Source: a virus. Taken from it: a DNA stretch of 64,000 nt. Positions 37,301 through 44,229 of the stretch are shown here, piece after piece. The position numbers and the translations under genes were made by a program. The first letter of the stretch is position 1. Each line of letters opens with the position of its first letter. The notes beneath the pieces are model-generated. The model saw only the letters and a list, made by a program, of their open reading frames with translations. It was not told the origin of the DNA and did no database searches. Location of the stretch: IMG/VR virus record IMGVR_UViG_3300007517_000005, positions 1 to 64,000 of that record. One strand, given 5' to 3'.

Positions 37301-40027
37301 GGTAATACTACTCCTATCACTCTCCCCAGCCTGCTGTATCAGATCCCCTGTAGGTGTGAAACTATCTAAATACTTCTGTACTAATGTCCTCTTCTCACCC
37401 TCTGATAAATGTGATAGGTACTGCTCTGGACCCCACACTAATAACCTATTCGTACTCTCCAATAATAATGTCGATACTAGTGATAGTGTTGTACCTATAG
37501 GGTTCATTACCGCTGCCTTATTTGGGGCTACAGTCACGAACTTCTTATTCAATGCCTCCGCTCTACCTAGTAATACATCCTGCCCTATACCACGGGATAT
37601 ATCCTCTACCCGTATATTCAATGAGGCTGCACTACTATTGTGGATAAGAGATCTCGATATCACGCGCCCCTTTGTTATATCTAATACGTACCCCTCATCA
37701 CCCCCCATACCCCCCGCAAGGGTCGTATAATCCCATCTGAATCTAGGTCCATTACCCTGTACCCTCTCAAACCCCTCACCAAACCCTGCTAACTGCCGGG
37801 CGTCCATGCTCAGTGATAAACCTATACGCTCTGTTCCAGACTTACCACCATATTTATATGACACCTCCCCCACACCTAATGTGGTAGTTAACTCTGTCAA
37901 CCGTGCATGTAACTCCCCTAACCTAACCTTATCTACCTTATCCTCGTACCACGCGGACGTGGGCCTCCCTTGTACATCCCCTAACTCTGTGCGTGTTAAT
38001 GTACCCCAATCTTTACTGAATGATTGACGGGCTAGCTCTAGCTCCGCATTCAACTCCTCCTGTGATAGTGAGTAAGGGCCCGTCCTTGCCTTACCCTGTA
38101 TCATGGCTAACCCCATCTCCCTATTAGTTCTCTCTATCTCCTGGGGGGATGTATTGAACTCTGGTGCGTGCATAGAGAAAGGCCCTAGGTTAGATGAGCC
38201 TGAGTAGAACGATCTCGCCTTATCTATATCCCCTACTGCTGCCTGGGTAGAACCATTAATGATTGACTCAGTTACTAAGTACTGTTTTGAGTGCTGCATT
38301 GGTACAGTAGTCAACCTTATGTTCCCAGAGGTCATCGCTAGTAATTGCCTTGCATAACTCTCATTGAACCCCTCCGCTAATGTACTTCCCGTGGCTGCTT
38401 CTACTCTCCGCATGAAGCTCTTCACGGGGTTACTTACATCGTACCCAACACGTGATACTAACTCTTCTAATGAGTTAATAGGTAATCCCGTACCCTTGAA
38501 TATAGCCTCTGTACGCTCGTACATCGGAGTAAGGACGTGCTCAGAGTAGTTCCTATTATCTATTGCTAGGAAGGCTCTATTACCTATTACTAAATCTAGT
38601 AGCTCTGTTTGTATACCCTTCATGATGGGGCCGCGGACTGTGCTAGGGCTATCAAACTTACCCATCTCCCCATGCAACATCTCATTGAACATAGTGTCCT
38701 CGTGGTACAACAAGAACACTTGATTCAATATCCCATAGAACTTCTTATCCGATGGGCTACGCATCATATCCAACGTCTCCCGTAAGTGCTCATACGTCTC
38801 CGCTGACCCTACTATCTGCCCCTGGTTTAGGCGTAACTGTTCTGTGGGATCTTTTCGTAAAGCATCACGATTACCCACAGATGTCTGTAACTGCTTGAAT
38901 AACTTATCAGAACTAGATATTAGTACCTCTTCCTCGCGTGTGGGTGTCATCCCCTGATTCCTGTACTGCTCCTCAGAGTACTCACGAGTCTGTAATCTAC
39001 GCACTACCTCATAGTTACTACCCGCCTGATTCACATCATTACCCACAGGGGCTGTTAAGTTGAGACTACCTATCACCCCAAACTTATCAGTCACCATTAC
39101 CTTCTGGTGACTCTTCCTATCCTGTACGAATAACTCTATATCACCTCTCTCCCCTAATGCTTCTTTAACCCTCCTCAACCTCTCTAGTGATAGTAGGTTA
39201 GGGCCTAATATATCGAACCCCTTCTGCCCCTGCATTCCCTCATCTGGTAACGATAGGCGCACTGATACCTTGATGCCAGGAGTATCCCTTACTTTCTGTT
39301 CTAGCGCATCTAGTACTGTTCTATTCTGTAATTGGTATAGGTCTATTACTATCTCACGCTCTGCCTGATCTATCACATCTACTATCAGACCCACACCGGG
39401 GCGCCTTATATATGGATCCCCTAATGTACCGAACGTACCCTTCTGCGATAATGTCCTCGTCTCTCTATTCAATCTACTCATGCGGGTCTGTAATTGCGTA
39501 GCAGGTAATGTGTCCTTACTCACTAACACATCTACTATTTCTGTCGTGCGCTGCCTCAATGAGTATGAGAATGCGTCCTCATCTTCACCCCATGCTTGTG
39601 ACCTGTTTAAGCCCGTGTATGTACCGCTGGGCATATCGTAGAATGTCTTGAATACAGAGCGTGATGCCTCTCCAGCCTCGTATCCCTTCTCACTAAAGAA
39701 GTCACCATGCAATGACTTCAATACATCCTTACCTTCTGATAGTAGTGACTGTATGTCAGACCCGAATGTTGATATAGCACCACGGCTTAACTGCTCTAAT
39801 GCTGACTCATTACTCAAGCGGGATAAGTCAAACTTCTCCCCTACCTGATTGAGCGGAGGTGTCCTTGTACCACTGCGGGCATTATATGGTTCTGATGTGT
39901 ACGGTCTCTTATTACCTACCGCACTCGCTGTGCGTATAGACTTACTCTTACCCCTGACTGCCTTCCTTGCAGCCCTCCTTGCTTTAGAGAACCACTTCCT
40001 TGATAGTGCCCGCACCTTCCTTAACAT
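28340..40027 (-). CDS. Giant virion protein: PLD domain, DYDGD two-barrel RNA polymerase motif
   Basis: 3895 residues from ATG 40027 (after TAGGAGAGTGAAG; GTG 40033 is possible). The N-terminus is very basic. Residues ~205-345 form a phospholipase-D-type domain with RKSHQKVMVTDKFGVIGSLN (His307, Lys309, Asp314), and a second, degenerate HKD at ~579-615 (MQHSKQYLVTE...SGSSNLG, Asp replaced). Around residue 2774, GHALGLLDYDGDNFTVIF carries the DbDGD signature of two-barrel RNA polymerases (cellular beta', YonO-like and crAss-like phage enzymes). The C-terminal ~250 residues hold Gly-rich hydrophobic segments that could contact membrane. A family-C repeat encodes SLALPTGR near residue 2515. Size, place and composition suggest an ejected virion RNA polymerase and/or tape measure; no other tape-measure candidate is in the window. 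Confidence 0.75.
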   Translation of the reverse strand: MLRKVRALSRKWFSKARRAARKAVRGKSKSIRTASAVGNKRPYTSEPYNARSGTRTPPLNQVGEKFDLSRLSNESALEQLSRGAISTFGSDIQSLLSEGKDVLKSLHGDFFSEKGYEAGEASRSVFKTFYDMPSGTYTGLNRSQAWGEDEDAFSYSLRQRTTEIVDVLVSKDTLPATQLQTRMSRLNRETRTLSQKGTFGTLGDPYIRRPGVGLIVDVIDQAEREIVIDLYQLQNRTVLDALEQKVRDTPGIKVSVRLSLPDEGMQGQKGFDILGPNLLSLERLRRVKEALGERGDIELFVQDRKSHQKVMVTDKFGVIGSLNLTAPVGNDVNQAGSNYEVVRRLQTREYSEEQYRNQGMTPTREEEVLISSSDKLFKQLQTSVGNRDALRKDPTEQLRLNQGQIVGSAETYEHLRETLDMMRSPSDKKFYGILNQVFLLYHEDTMFNEMLHGEMGKFDSPSTVRGPIMKGIQTELLDLVIGNRAFLAIDNRNYSEHVLTPMYERTEAIFKGTGLPINSLEELVSRVGYDVSNPVKSFMRRVEAATGSTLAEGFNESYARQLLAMTSGNIRLTTVPMQHSKQYLVTESIINGSTQAAVGDIDKARSFYSGSSNLGPFSMHAPEFNTSPQEIERTNREMGLAMIQGKARTGPYSLSQEELNAELELARQSFSKDWGTLTRTELGDVQGRPTSAWYEDKVDKVRLGELHARLTELTTTLGVGEVSYKYGGKSGTERIGLSLSMDARQLAGFGEGFERVQGNGPRFRWDYTTLAGGMGGDEGYVLDITKGRVISRSLIHNSSAASLNIRVEDISRGIGQDVLLGRAEALNKKFVTVAPNKAAVMNPIGTTLSLVSTLLLESTNRLLVWGPEQYLSHLSEGEKRTLVQKYLDSFTPTGDLIQQAGESDRSSITNLSDTLARRLRGDVDGALQKARAWTGQEVRGKDVSNELGGIIDNVQHLLSSMSYGYTASEYEQYKLENKSDVEARASVPISDGDLSKARIKRAGSYSSDIVDMLLPLLDTSADFRLAVVQATVAQSNASYMEMLSSGINKMSGAMMEPFLLSAQVSQYSGAQGWFRLPMYSATNEYQEVLQNLEGTPFHSLATRAIAIPRAISPYSSIGTPGLHRNVAGGTNNEGTSTDTGLTLFGQRGTAVDTIMHHRVTSSMGVGFSTTREDILSSTLSDKAKVRALAVFDEQGSDELLTYMFGGKGKVAQIPQRLKNTQGQRGMGKLTQALTTAMDGTGPDFLASAREYGRDIGQRLREKLVRKNPTWTPRQVEQYVDRIMPEQDVVLAASFAMSVRGMMSGEQVAIMEAYESSLMELGLDIEDFNEGGIGHELVRMRAISSDVMSTGMKGFTSSPSFALVQMAGMYSDYFYANPDASPMEGNLRTTTKKVKASMLGVAWTRADAGGQELASARDVVMFDESLQKVIVVNHITGAVTNHELSSLTEGDILALPKEVIDDRGQRSVLEAMIENKGREIGRSSASTITTTGWVRPGEDSKEYLLSMRALPGGGGNQLFYELTYMQAKSPSGGSRVDSGTSLFKGVAVFLTSAYFENIAALRKGKPSDNVLGEIESKDIFGLVNPSNLKSFSLEHGGTLLREGKANIVLDAMSEREAAVAMLLAFGSNYIDTPDKGALSSALYEALREMPGVYKETALQIGLRQGPEAGSRELLSSLDKAWNPASMYSLMDITNEQMLSALSGAPDKSGGTGIKSTLSELMSKGTKSSKYLNVDNAIERQAATILTALDITRQLMRDERVTPGDVSYRPDVIEQLMSLVGLSKAPEEELAQAMVRGLSQSVASVYLKMDLAYSSSKEPIGTKGTGALQNADLVRPFTQIAKEFTEGGDLSKLRVVLANMLVSTATTETATMMMLKLQGIEDVEIRSVFDPQLFTPLAMSRNLGIYGSGMEDITALKKSYKDYGGAVQIAIEERVTALASGVGDVRTLGSELSTLLFEASNPSSIHTQSLLGSMWRGEYSTSLSAIQDVGRRYELLATKAFGVGEAEAIAREMSHERGIYHLPAVVFDSMPSESGRIIARFDDVSPGTSFYLPSAEDLRTYGIQYGSYTDELVRSTLTLASAFSPGTAIGNIFSTLSKVKATGAGSVEFTADEVKALQNYYVTAYGIVERIAEASTGTRLKMEARLRGFVGTFAATFGLPQGMFLAPEEGMRGAGDVRDSLRRQRLEEVTRSLSDPASRDSMRLLKAERDALMGGMGEKGSMLLRTVQGDVEYITRNPLLQKEYIAARLWTIQDANHVSTLMETRSGIGVSQVQADRITQEIKDYTRSRVGTEDIPNLPGVRSYRDIVGAREGNEGNYFAVELGEQVLRSASGVWENSYERTVNPPALESWLRSKKVYEGSERRARLALDDQYVSSKDKPYRIDPYTSITPSLLIETTANELPPLGRLSRVLEQSVAFTGTYGDITLKKGTLTRLREAEGNVTSQLEYQRRQFDTAFNTSSSYNEEGGTWFKRYSVGGDSQLRVSESGDGNYYRKYETVESSWTGKQRDKVTRSLALPTGRLREIVERQQIAADPRRRENATKEWEGLFSRTETMSSFMVGGEEYANREQAMAAGEKVVPNKNLIEQLGRAINADSMGQWQGSVRGRIETYRIDRSLFQGLGMGESRELLADSVDRSKVSIDELLVSLERVDSAYGYDTSQKELIETSRTELRELSSALDTLHKGRGEWTSIEAPLARMESLQVSLNTSDVLQATVFRSAPFGSTELQRQQFTAVGLVKNLNVYLESQGMSQLDERRNKSLGLMPVMSGHALGLLDYDGDNFTVIFSKIGTAMNDRQRLTDRVKSNTLRQGMLRKQASSNGGEYLDEYWLASDEYRIANEEIGMRIKAIDAEMSSVRDTLAQTYDPLLRKEVSSYLGVSQAFMSEYQEKPISMEVLPTYLQQSRGLFGGVQGVAHDNNIMALHATMESIHATEDFRSALSSLKQGASISEALSTSNIDTSVMLKDVSDNHFRELLTNNPSLRADVITKMMESILAKPEQDVSSSLMEGAAQLSSSEVAVSNYSKYMGMGSGASMSPTVYDMLTKTLGVAGGDILGKSYNALVGTLFRDSPLIALSHVLGGEGGSTVMDSMKEYYAGTTMADDVEGTFNQVHIEAKRAESLQAFMKSAQQLLRDSIKFKGDTDVLGDLQKTHGEYQKYIDQGDDASARAVLSEMAGKLGPGPGLRSYMQLSTLIETSSNNVYGKPLTGIDDSSIAFLSKEYKISSNEEMTRLSSEMRDRGVDVSDGTIGDVVRYKVARDMRATITAFRYELGSKDNQPFLDTIWSGIRGFLGVGEDVDRDEAMDRKFISDPSLKADIGAALSKDANEWWDEASSKNKALMLALVDEGRKQTDPIFGSVGEGLNQFVTLETLRKKAGKLGGGRSQTMSGISTELADTDITIALMNSSMNGIDPEAASHYMTVMKDFMGDSTGMEQVLGQTQGGRSFLELNSVSGVGVRVINKKDGGIRVGYHDDPLGEGESYRKFNVRNSAGEVIGEHSSPMGFLDVALEATSTGQRRRLLDNIGDAFNSQTMHSDQSWAGTISSALGASLPEAEVLSATIRRLSEQKVSKGMTAQQASQEAIVEARDPLHQAETREIRGREMGDASTPIISAALRAQAVTSNPPRAVLTGMNPGAQAASHARHSQEMHDAVGRMHDMNDMVLGAGLTLLGSLMATGSINENTIGQVVGGTVSMLGYSQMGRPGVASVLGQSFRARMAHAESKGSQDEGEWVRRWVGREVGFFMGAAVIAPAIMGGAERILSKFSPLRVDRPMDVDRYKGWKAASNTLGGAVLSSVLGMLTSVIGGEVAVHGTNLIPSLGIVESFVRSMSETESKRQDMIGERLAQVGEGTVMDDDGDPMRAAIEVSYVMDNPTTDFSAYPSGESDYSEGDDWEVNVVG
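32474..32493 (+). repeat. Family-C repeat inside the giant gene
   Basis: A 20-bp unit CCCTGTCGGGAGTGCTAACG flanked by ACCT at 32470 and 32494. With one border it adds 24 bp, eight codons, in frame. Confidence 0.8.
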
Positions 40028-40065
40028 CTTCACTCTCCTACTACCTATACCATCGCAAGACTATT

Positions 40066-40437
40066 ATGTGCACTAATGAATTAGATAATCTGTTCCAAGA
40101 GGTGAACGCACTCGCTAGTGCCGTATGGCTACGACCCTTGGGGAGTACCATACCCTCCACTGATAGCCCAGCTATGCTAGAAGCTACCTACCTACTTGTA
40201 CACTACACTACTAGACTACATGCCTATCTACTACAAGAGGGCATAGCTTGTACTTATAAACCCTCTAGAGGCCCGCAGACAATTACTGTACACATAGATG
40301 GTTACTACCCCTTCACTGTGTCTGTATGGTTCCATCTCATATACGTTGAGCTATATGATTGTATTACTGTACAAGATGTACTCAGTGAAGTTAAGAAGGT
40401 GATCGAGCGGGATAAGAGCTTGCAAAGACTTACATAA
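40066..40437 (+). CDS. Hypothetical protein divergent from the giant gene
   Basis: 123 residues from ATG 40066. Residues ~18-28 (AVWLRPLGS) are encoded by a family-A repeat at 40120-40143. The remainder is a compact alpha/beta sequence with a C-terminal helix rich in Lys/Glu. No family recognised. It diverges from the giant gene over 38 bp. Confidence 0.6.
   Translation: MCTNELDNLFQEVNALASAVWLRPLGSTIPSTDSPAMLEATYLLVHYTTRLHAYLLQEGIACTYKPSRGPQTITVHIDGYYPFTVSVWFHLIYVELYDCITVQDVLSEVKKVIERDKSLQRLT
40120..40143 (+). repeat. Family-A repeat inside a plus-strand gene
   Basis: A 24-bp unit bordered by AGT at 40117 and 40144. With one 3-bp border the insertion is 27 bp and keeps the frame. Confidence 0.8.
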
Positions 40438-40448
40438 CTACTACTAGG

Positions 40449-40469
40449 TCGCTACACTCACAGCGTTGC
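40449..40469 (+). repeat. Family-B 21-bp repeat with TAGG direct repeats
   Basis: Inverse orientation of the family-B unit, with TAGG at 40445-40448 and 40470-40473. Its right end begins the 31-bp tandem duplication that follows. Confidence 0.85.
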
Positions 40470-40523
40470 TAGGTACACTCACCATGACTATAAGCGTTGC
40501 TAGGTACACTCACCATGACTATA
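40462..40523 (+). repeat. Exact 31-bp tandem duplication
   Basis: The unit beginning AGCGTTGCTAGGTACACTCA occurs twice without mismatch (40462-40492 and 40493-40523). It includes the right end of the family-B element, so the duplication happened after that insertion. Confidence 0.9.
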
Positions 40524-40678
40524 ATTCTCTCTAACAATACTTCCGCTACCCTTACATTTAAAGAGTCTAGGTCACAGTGAAGGGCTTCTAAACTAATAGT
40601 AGATGTAGCCTGCACTGCCTCGTACCCCACGCCGAACTTTAATATAGATGATGTAATGTTATTCCTTACAAGTACCAC
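40469..40678 (-). CDS. Doubtful small minus-strand gene
   Basis: A 69-codon frame with GTG start. Its body (ITSSILKFGVGYEAVQATST) looks protein-like, but its C-terminus is made from the 31-bp tandem duplication and no clear ribosome site is present. It may be a remnant. No family recognised. Confidence 0.3.
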   Translation of the reverse strand: MVLVRNNITSSILKFGVGYEAVQATSTISLEALHCDLDSLNVRVAEVLLERIIVMVSVPSNAYSHGECT

Positions 40679-40712
40679 CCATAAACCTTCTATTAAAGCC
40701 TATGGCGCAGGT

Positions 40713-40736
40713 GCCGCATGGCTGCGACCCTTGAGG
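40713..40736 (+). repeat. Family-A repeat just before a plus-strand gene
   Basis: A 24-bp unit between AGGT at 40709 and AGGT at 40737. The right border overlaps the region before the ATG at 40741, so the insertion may supply the ribosome binding site GGAGGT. Confidence 0.8.
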
Positions 40737-40740
40737 AGGT

Positions 40741-41046
40741 ATGTGCGGTGAAGTAACCGTGGACTCATTACTATGGGTGGGGCCACTTGATGAGGTCGTT
40801 AGCACTCCCGACAGCGAGGTAAATACCGGCACTCGATCTCTTAGAGAACTGTGGGTTAGTGAAGTCGATAAATATAACTCTCTCCTAGCGCATATAAAGT
40901 TACCGACCATACCTGTAGATACAGATAGGGGGATTATTTATACCTTATCTATACCTATTGATGATTATGATGGAGCTATATCCTTTGAGGTAAATGTACA
41001 AGTACTACATGACACAGTTTGTACATCATTTTGTTTATGGTGGTAG
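40741..41046 (+). CDS. Hypothetical protein with family-C insertion
   Basis: 101 residues; ATG follows GGAGGTATG, partly built by a family-A repeat. Residues ~18-26 (VVSTPDSEV) come from a family-C repeat (40797-40816). The last dozen residues (SFCLWW) look like out-of-frame sequence, and the next frame (41037) continues a similar beta-rich composition, so the original gene may have extended to 41225 before a frameshift. No family recognised. Confidence 0.5.
   Translation: MCGEVTVDSLLWVGPLDEVVSTPDSEVNTGTRSLRELWVSEVDKYNSLLAHIKLPTIPVDTDRGIIYTLSIPIDDYDGAISFEVNVQVLHDTVCTSFCLWW
40797..40816 (+). repeat. Family-C repeat
   Basis: A 20-bp unit CGTTAGCACTCCCGACAGCG flanked by AGGT at 40793 and 40817. 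Confidence 0.85.
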
Positions 41047-41225
41047 AAGTAGACGCGCACCTTAATGACGATGGCTTAGGTGTTGTAGGTAAGCTGGTAC
41101 TATATGACTATAGAGTAGAACTTGAAGGGGATCTTATTACACTACGAACTATTAAGGATACAATATCCCCTCATATCCATTACTTAGCTACATTAATGAA
41201 GGCTGCTAAGTCGCTACGCTCCTAG
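41037..41225 (+). CDS. Small hypothetical protein, possible 3' part of the previous gene
   Basis: About 62 residues from ATG 41037, overlapping the previous stop by 10 bp. VDAHLNDDGLGVVGKLVLYD and LITLRTIKDTISPHIHYL look coding. The end (AAKSLRS) is encoded by a family-B repeat, which supplies the stop. May be the second half of a frameshifted gene. Confidence 0.45.
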   Translation: MVVEVDAHLNDDGLGVVGKLVLYDYRVELEGDLITLRTIKDTISPHIHYLATLMKAAKSLRS

Positions 41226-41231
41226 CGTTGC
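41211..41231 (+). repeat. Family-B 21-bp repeat ending a gene
   Basis: Inverse-orientation unit after TAAG (41207); the right border TACT is an imperfect copy. Provides the TAG stop of the gene ending at 41225. Confidence 0.75.
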
Positions 41232-41264
41232 TACTACAACACTAACACTTACGTTAGATAGCTG

Positions 41265-41609
41265 TTAACGACTCTGTGCCTTACTAATAATGGGGGCTAG
41301 GTAATCCTCTAACATCTTATACGGTAATGTGTTTAATGATGCCTTTACTGTAGCAGGGTGTACTACCCTCCTTATTAAAGATAAACCTACACCGTCTGGA
41401 TCGTAATGTACTAGCACTAGCTCCACCTGCCTTATGTGCGGTGGTACTGTGAATGAGTTAAATACTAATCCCTCTCTAGCTGGTACTACCTCTGAATGTA
41501 ATACTGTATCCCCCGCTAGTACACAGTATGATAACTGGTGCCCCTCTAGTAAGTGGGGCGGCTCTTTATTAGCGACCGCCCCACACACTGCACATGCTTG
41601 TACTACCAT
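41265..41609 (-). CDS. Hypothetical protein with N-terminal CxxC
   Basis: 114 residues; begins VVQACAVCGAVA, with a single CxxC, then a beta region and a C-terminal helix. It is the last of six minus-strand genes that start at 43597 and include the PAAR tip. No family recognised. Confidence 0.55.
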   Translation of the reverse strand: MVVQACAVCGAVANKEPPHLLEGHQLSYCVLAGDTVLHSEVVPAREGLVFNSFTVPPHIRQVELVLVHYDPDGVGLSLIRRVVHPATVKASLNTLPYKMLEDYLAPIISKAQSR

Positions 41610-41875
41610 TGCACTACCCCCCCTTCCTTGCCCATGTAGTGTATAGAGAAACTATATATCTCCATACTCATACATAACATCGTGATGGCGCATGCCGCAT
41701 CCTGTACATCCACTACATCATCGTAATAGATACCTAGTAAGTACCTATCATCACATTCCTCCATGATTGATATATCTACTGTGGATATATCTTCTAGTAA
41801 GGCCTCTATTACACCCGGTAAGTACCCTGTATCATCTAAGTCCCTTACCTCTAAACTAGCCTGCTGCTTCAACAT
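41603..41875 (-). CDS. Hypothetical small acidic protein
   Basis: 90 residues, acidic N-terminal half (VIEALLEDISTVDISIMEE) and a Met/Cys-rich helix later. Overlaps the next start by 7 bp. No family recognised; part of the PAAR-containing minus-strand run. Confidence 0.55.
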   Translation of the reverse strand: MLKQQASLEVRDLDDTGYLPGVIEALLEDISTVDISIMEECDDRYLLGIYYDDVVDVQDAACAITMLCMSMEIYSFSIHYMGKEGGVVQW

Positions 41876-41893
41876 CTACTACTCCTATACCTA

Positions 41894-42142
41894 TCACGCT
41901 TCACCTACTCTACTCAATAATTGACCTAGTACATAGTACAGTACCTTGTACTCCCTCAACATCCCTCTATCTATACCACGACCCCACCTACTTACTAATC
42001 TCTCCCTTGTACTACGCACATGTTCCTCCTTCTCTAGGGTGTACATTCCTACTGAGTACTGCCCCGCCCTTAATAGACTTAGCCCCTCCTGTCGCTGTAC
42101 TAACTCTACTAACTCAGTACCCCTGCGTGGTATTACACCCAT
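41894..42142 (-). CDS. Hypothetical small helical protein
   Basis: 82 residues, Arg-rich and helical (RGTELVELVQRQEGLSLLRA). Overlaps the preceding gene's end by 10 bp. No family recognised. The minus-strand packing suggests a baseplate or assembly protein. Confidence 0.55.
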   Translation of the reverse strand: MGVIPRRGTELVELVQRQEGLSLLRAGQYSVGMYTLEKEEHVRSTRERLVSRWGRGIDRGMLREYKVLYYVLGQLLSRVGEA

Positions 42143-42879
42143 CCCTTACCTCTCCCTACTAATCCCTTCATCATTACCTTCTCCCGCGTGGGGTCATTGG
42201 GGAAGTCAGTAGGTACGTCATAACCGGGGGGCGTGCCTATACCCGTAGCCTGTATTAGTACATCATCATCTTCATCCTTACCTCGGGGGCCGGGGCTATG
42301 ACTTACCTCTAGCACCACCTCCCCATATAACCGCACCTCTAAACTCTCCCCATACCCTAATGTGAATGTTAACTCCCGCTCCTGTACTACTTCCCTATCA
42401 GGGCCCCATGCTATTGCACTACCAGTACTCAACTTATGACTACTACCTATATCTACTAATGCGGGGGGTTTGGGTAACTCAATACCCCCCTTATCGTATA
42501 ACGTAGGTGGGTCTATCTCCTCTCGCGTAGGCCTATATAACTTATAGGTAGATGACACCTCTTTACTTCTCAACTCCGTGACCCTCACGTAATCTCTACT
42601 ACGTGCCCACCTCGTCAGTGGGTCATATGAACATAGGTTAATCATAGGGATTAATGTACGTACCCGGTACACCTCCCCTAAGTGTGGGACATTAATCTCA
42701 TCTACCTCTGAATCCTCTGCCTCATCTAATTGGGGGATTGAGTACTTCCTCATGAAGACCTTAGTGCCCTGCAGTAATTGCTGCCCCACCTCCCATAACC
42801 CTAGGCATGGATACTCCTTCTGGATACTCCCATGCTCTATATCACTCATGTCTGGTATCACGCCTGCTATGCCTTCCAT
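42133..42879 (-). CDS. Hypothetical baseplate protein
   Basis: 248 residues with acidic linkers and beta segments (ELTFTLGYGESLEVRLYG). It follows the PAAR gene by 2 bp. No recognised domain; a baseplate role is inferred from neighbours. Confidence 0.6.
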   Translation of the reverse strand: MEGIAGVIPDMSDIEHGSIQKEYPCLGLWEVGQQLLQGTKVFMRKYSIPQLDEAEDSEVDEINVPHLGEVYRVRTLIPMINLCSYDPLTRWARSRDYVRVTELRSKEVSSTYKLYRPTREEIDPPTLYDKGGIELPKPPALVDIGSSHKLSTGSAIAWGPDREVVQERELTFTLGYGESLEVRLYGEVVLEVSHSPGPRGKDEDDDVLIQATGIGTPPGYDVPTDFPNDPTREKVMMKGLVGRGKGWV

Positions 42880-42881
42880 TA

Positions 42882-43139
42882 CTACTCCATTAAGTACTCC
42901 ATACTCGCTGTCACTATATTCCCGCCACAGCCTGTCTTATCCCCTAACCTAGCTATAGGCCGCCCATCTAACATATGTACTGGGGAACCTGATACTATCG
43001 GCCCGCATGTCGTCATATCCCCTATACGGGCTATAGGACGGCCATCTAATAAGTGGTCTAGACTACCCGTTAATATGACCCCTACCTTCTTGCATAGATG
43101 GCATGTGACCTTATCACCTACACGCGCTACACCCCTCAA
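42882..43139 (-). CDS. PAAR-type spike tip protein
   Basis: 85 residues with the repeated PAAR/DUF4150-like pattern: ARVGDKVTCHLCKK, LLDGRPIARIGDMTTCGP and MLDGRPIARLGDKTGCG. PAAR proteins cap the VgrG/gp5 spike with a sharp, metal-stabilised tip that pierces the outer membrane. Here Cys/His/Thr residues sit at the expected turns. It pairs logically with the spike encoded at 9066-11057. Confidence 0.85.
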   Translation of the reverse strand: MRGVARVGDKVTCHLCKKVGVILTGSLDHLLDGRPIARIGDMTTCGPIVSGSPVHMLDGRPIARLGDKTGCGGNIVTASMEYLME

Positions 43140-43597
43140 TACAGTACCGTTGGTGTCTCTACCAATGGCATAGGCTCGACCTCTGCAGGTACTTCTACTC
43201 CCGTATCCATAGCTCCCACTAACTTACCTTTCAAGTATCTCAGTGATAGATTCTGCCCTGGCATGGGCGTCACCTCAATCACTGTAGGTTGTACACTCAT
43301 CTTTGTATGGCCTACGCCTTCCTCTACCTTTGCCTTCAGTACATGGCCATTCTTCTTCTTACCACTGATGGAAGATGGTTCACAGTACAGGGTCAGTACC
43401 GGCATCGCTGACACATCCTTCTCCCCTATTAGATCTCTCGCCACACGCGGTGATAAGTACTTCATCACCTCAAACCTATCTATAGTACCTAGGGAGATAG
43501 TCACATCCTCACCCTCTACCACTACACCCAATGCCTTACCTAGTAACACATTACCCCTGTACATCGTGATGCCCATTGTCGTCGATCTCTTAATCAT
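43136..43597 (-). CDS. Hypothetical virion protein, first gene of the minus-strand block
   Basis: 153 residues, beta-rich with a basic KKKNGHVLKAKVEE loop. It overlaps the PAAR start by 4 bp. No family recognised. Being first after the divergent promoter region, it begins the visible late operon. Confidence 0.6.
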   Translation of the reverse strand: MIKRSTTMGITMYRGNVLLGKALGVVVEGEDVTISLGTIDRFEVMKYLSPRVARDLIGEKDVSAMPVLTLYCEPSSISGKKKNGHVLKAKVEEGVGHTKMSVQPTVIEVTPMPGQNLSLRYLKGKLVGAMDTGVEVPAEVEPMPLVETPTVLY

Positions 43598-43699
43598 CTA
43601 ATTACCCCTATACACTTGCTTCCATTAGTATAGCCCTTATATAGCTATCTTGTTATCATCACAGCATTCAACCCATAACCACATAAGAAGTAGGCACAC
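43598..43699. promoter_or_regulatory. Divergent control region between late and accessory blocks
   Basis: The 102-bp gap where gene direction switches. A TTGCTT followed after 18 bp by TATAGC is a possible plus-strand promoter for the nucleotidyltransferase gene, and A+T-rich segments could serve the minus strand. Not certain. Confidence 0.4.
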
Positions 43700-44087
43700 A
43701 TGAAAAGAGCACTCGTTGAGAGACATACTGTACTCCTCGCTACAGTCGGCAGTATCGCATATGGTCTGACATTATCTACCTCCGATAAGGATATCAAAGG
43801 CATCTGCATCGCACCCGCTGAATATTACTACGGTCTCAAACAGTTCGAGCAGAAGGATAAAGGCTGGGATGATACAACAGATCTCTCAAGTGGTCTATTC
43901 CCAGTCCTTGATGGTATTAAAGACTGCACTATATATGAGCTCAAGAAGTTCCTCCGCCTGGCCATGAATAATAACCCCATAGTACTGGAGATGTTATGGC
44001 TCAACGATTATGAGTACTTATCTACAATAGGGCGTGCACTTGTTCGTAGTAGACATCTATTCCTATCCAAGAAGGTCAAGCATACCT

Positions 44088-44110
44088 TCCCAAGGGTCGT
44101 AGCCTACGGC
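44088..44110 (+). repeat. Family-A repeat inside the nucleotidyltransferase
   Basis: A 23-bp unit flanked by ACCT at 44084 and 44111; the 27-bp gain adds nine codons between KKVKHT and YIGYAYAQ, which are adjacent in the family as I know it. Confidence 0.85.
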
Positions 44111-44229
44111 ACCTACATAGGCTACGCATACGCACAACTGAAGAAAGTATCTACACATAAGTCATGGTTACTCAACCCCCCTACTGCTAAGCCTCAAGCT
44201 AATGACTATGGCTTAGATGATGCACACCT

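Noticed and set aside
28419-39848. Many plus-strand ORFs of 60-228 residues
   Set aside because: All lie opposite the giant minus-strand gene and show antisense composition.
40659-40910. Minus-strand 83-residue ORF
   Set aside because: Lies opposite the plus-strand gene at 40741, no good ribosome site, composition typical of a shadow.
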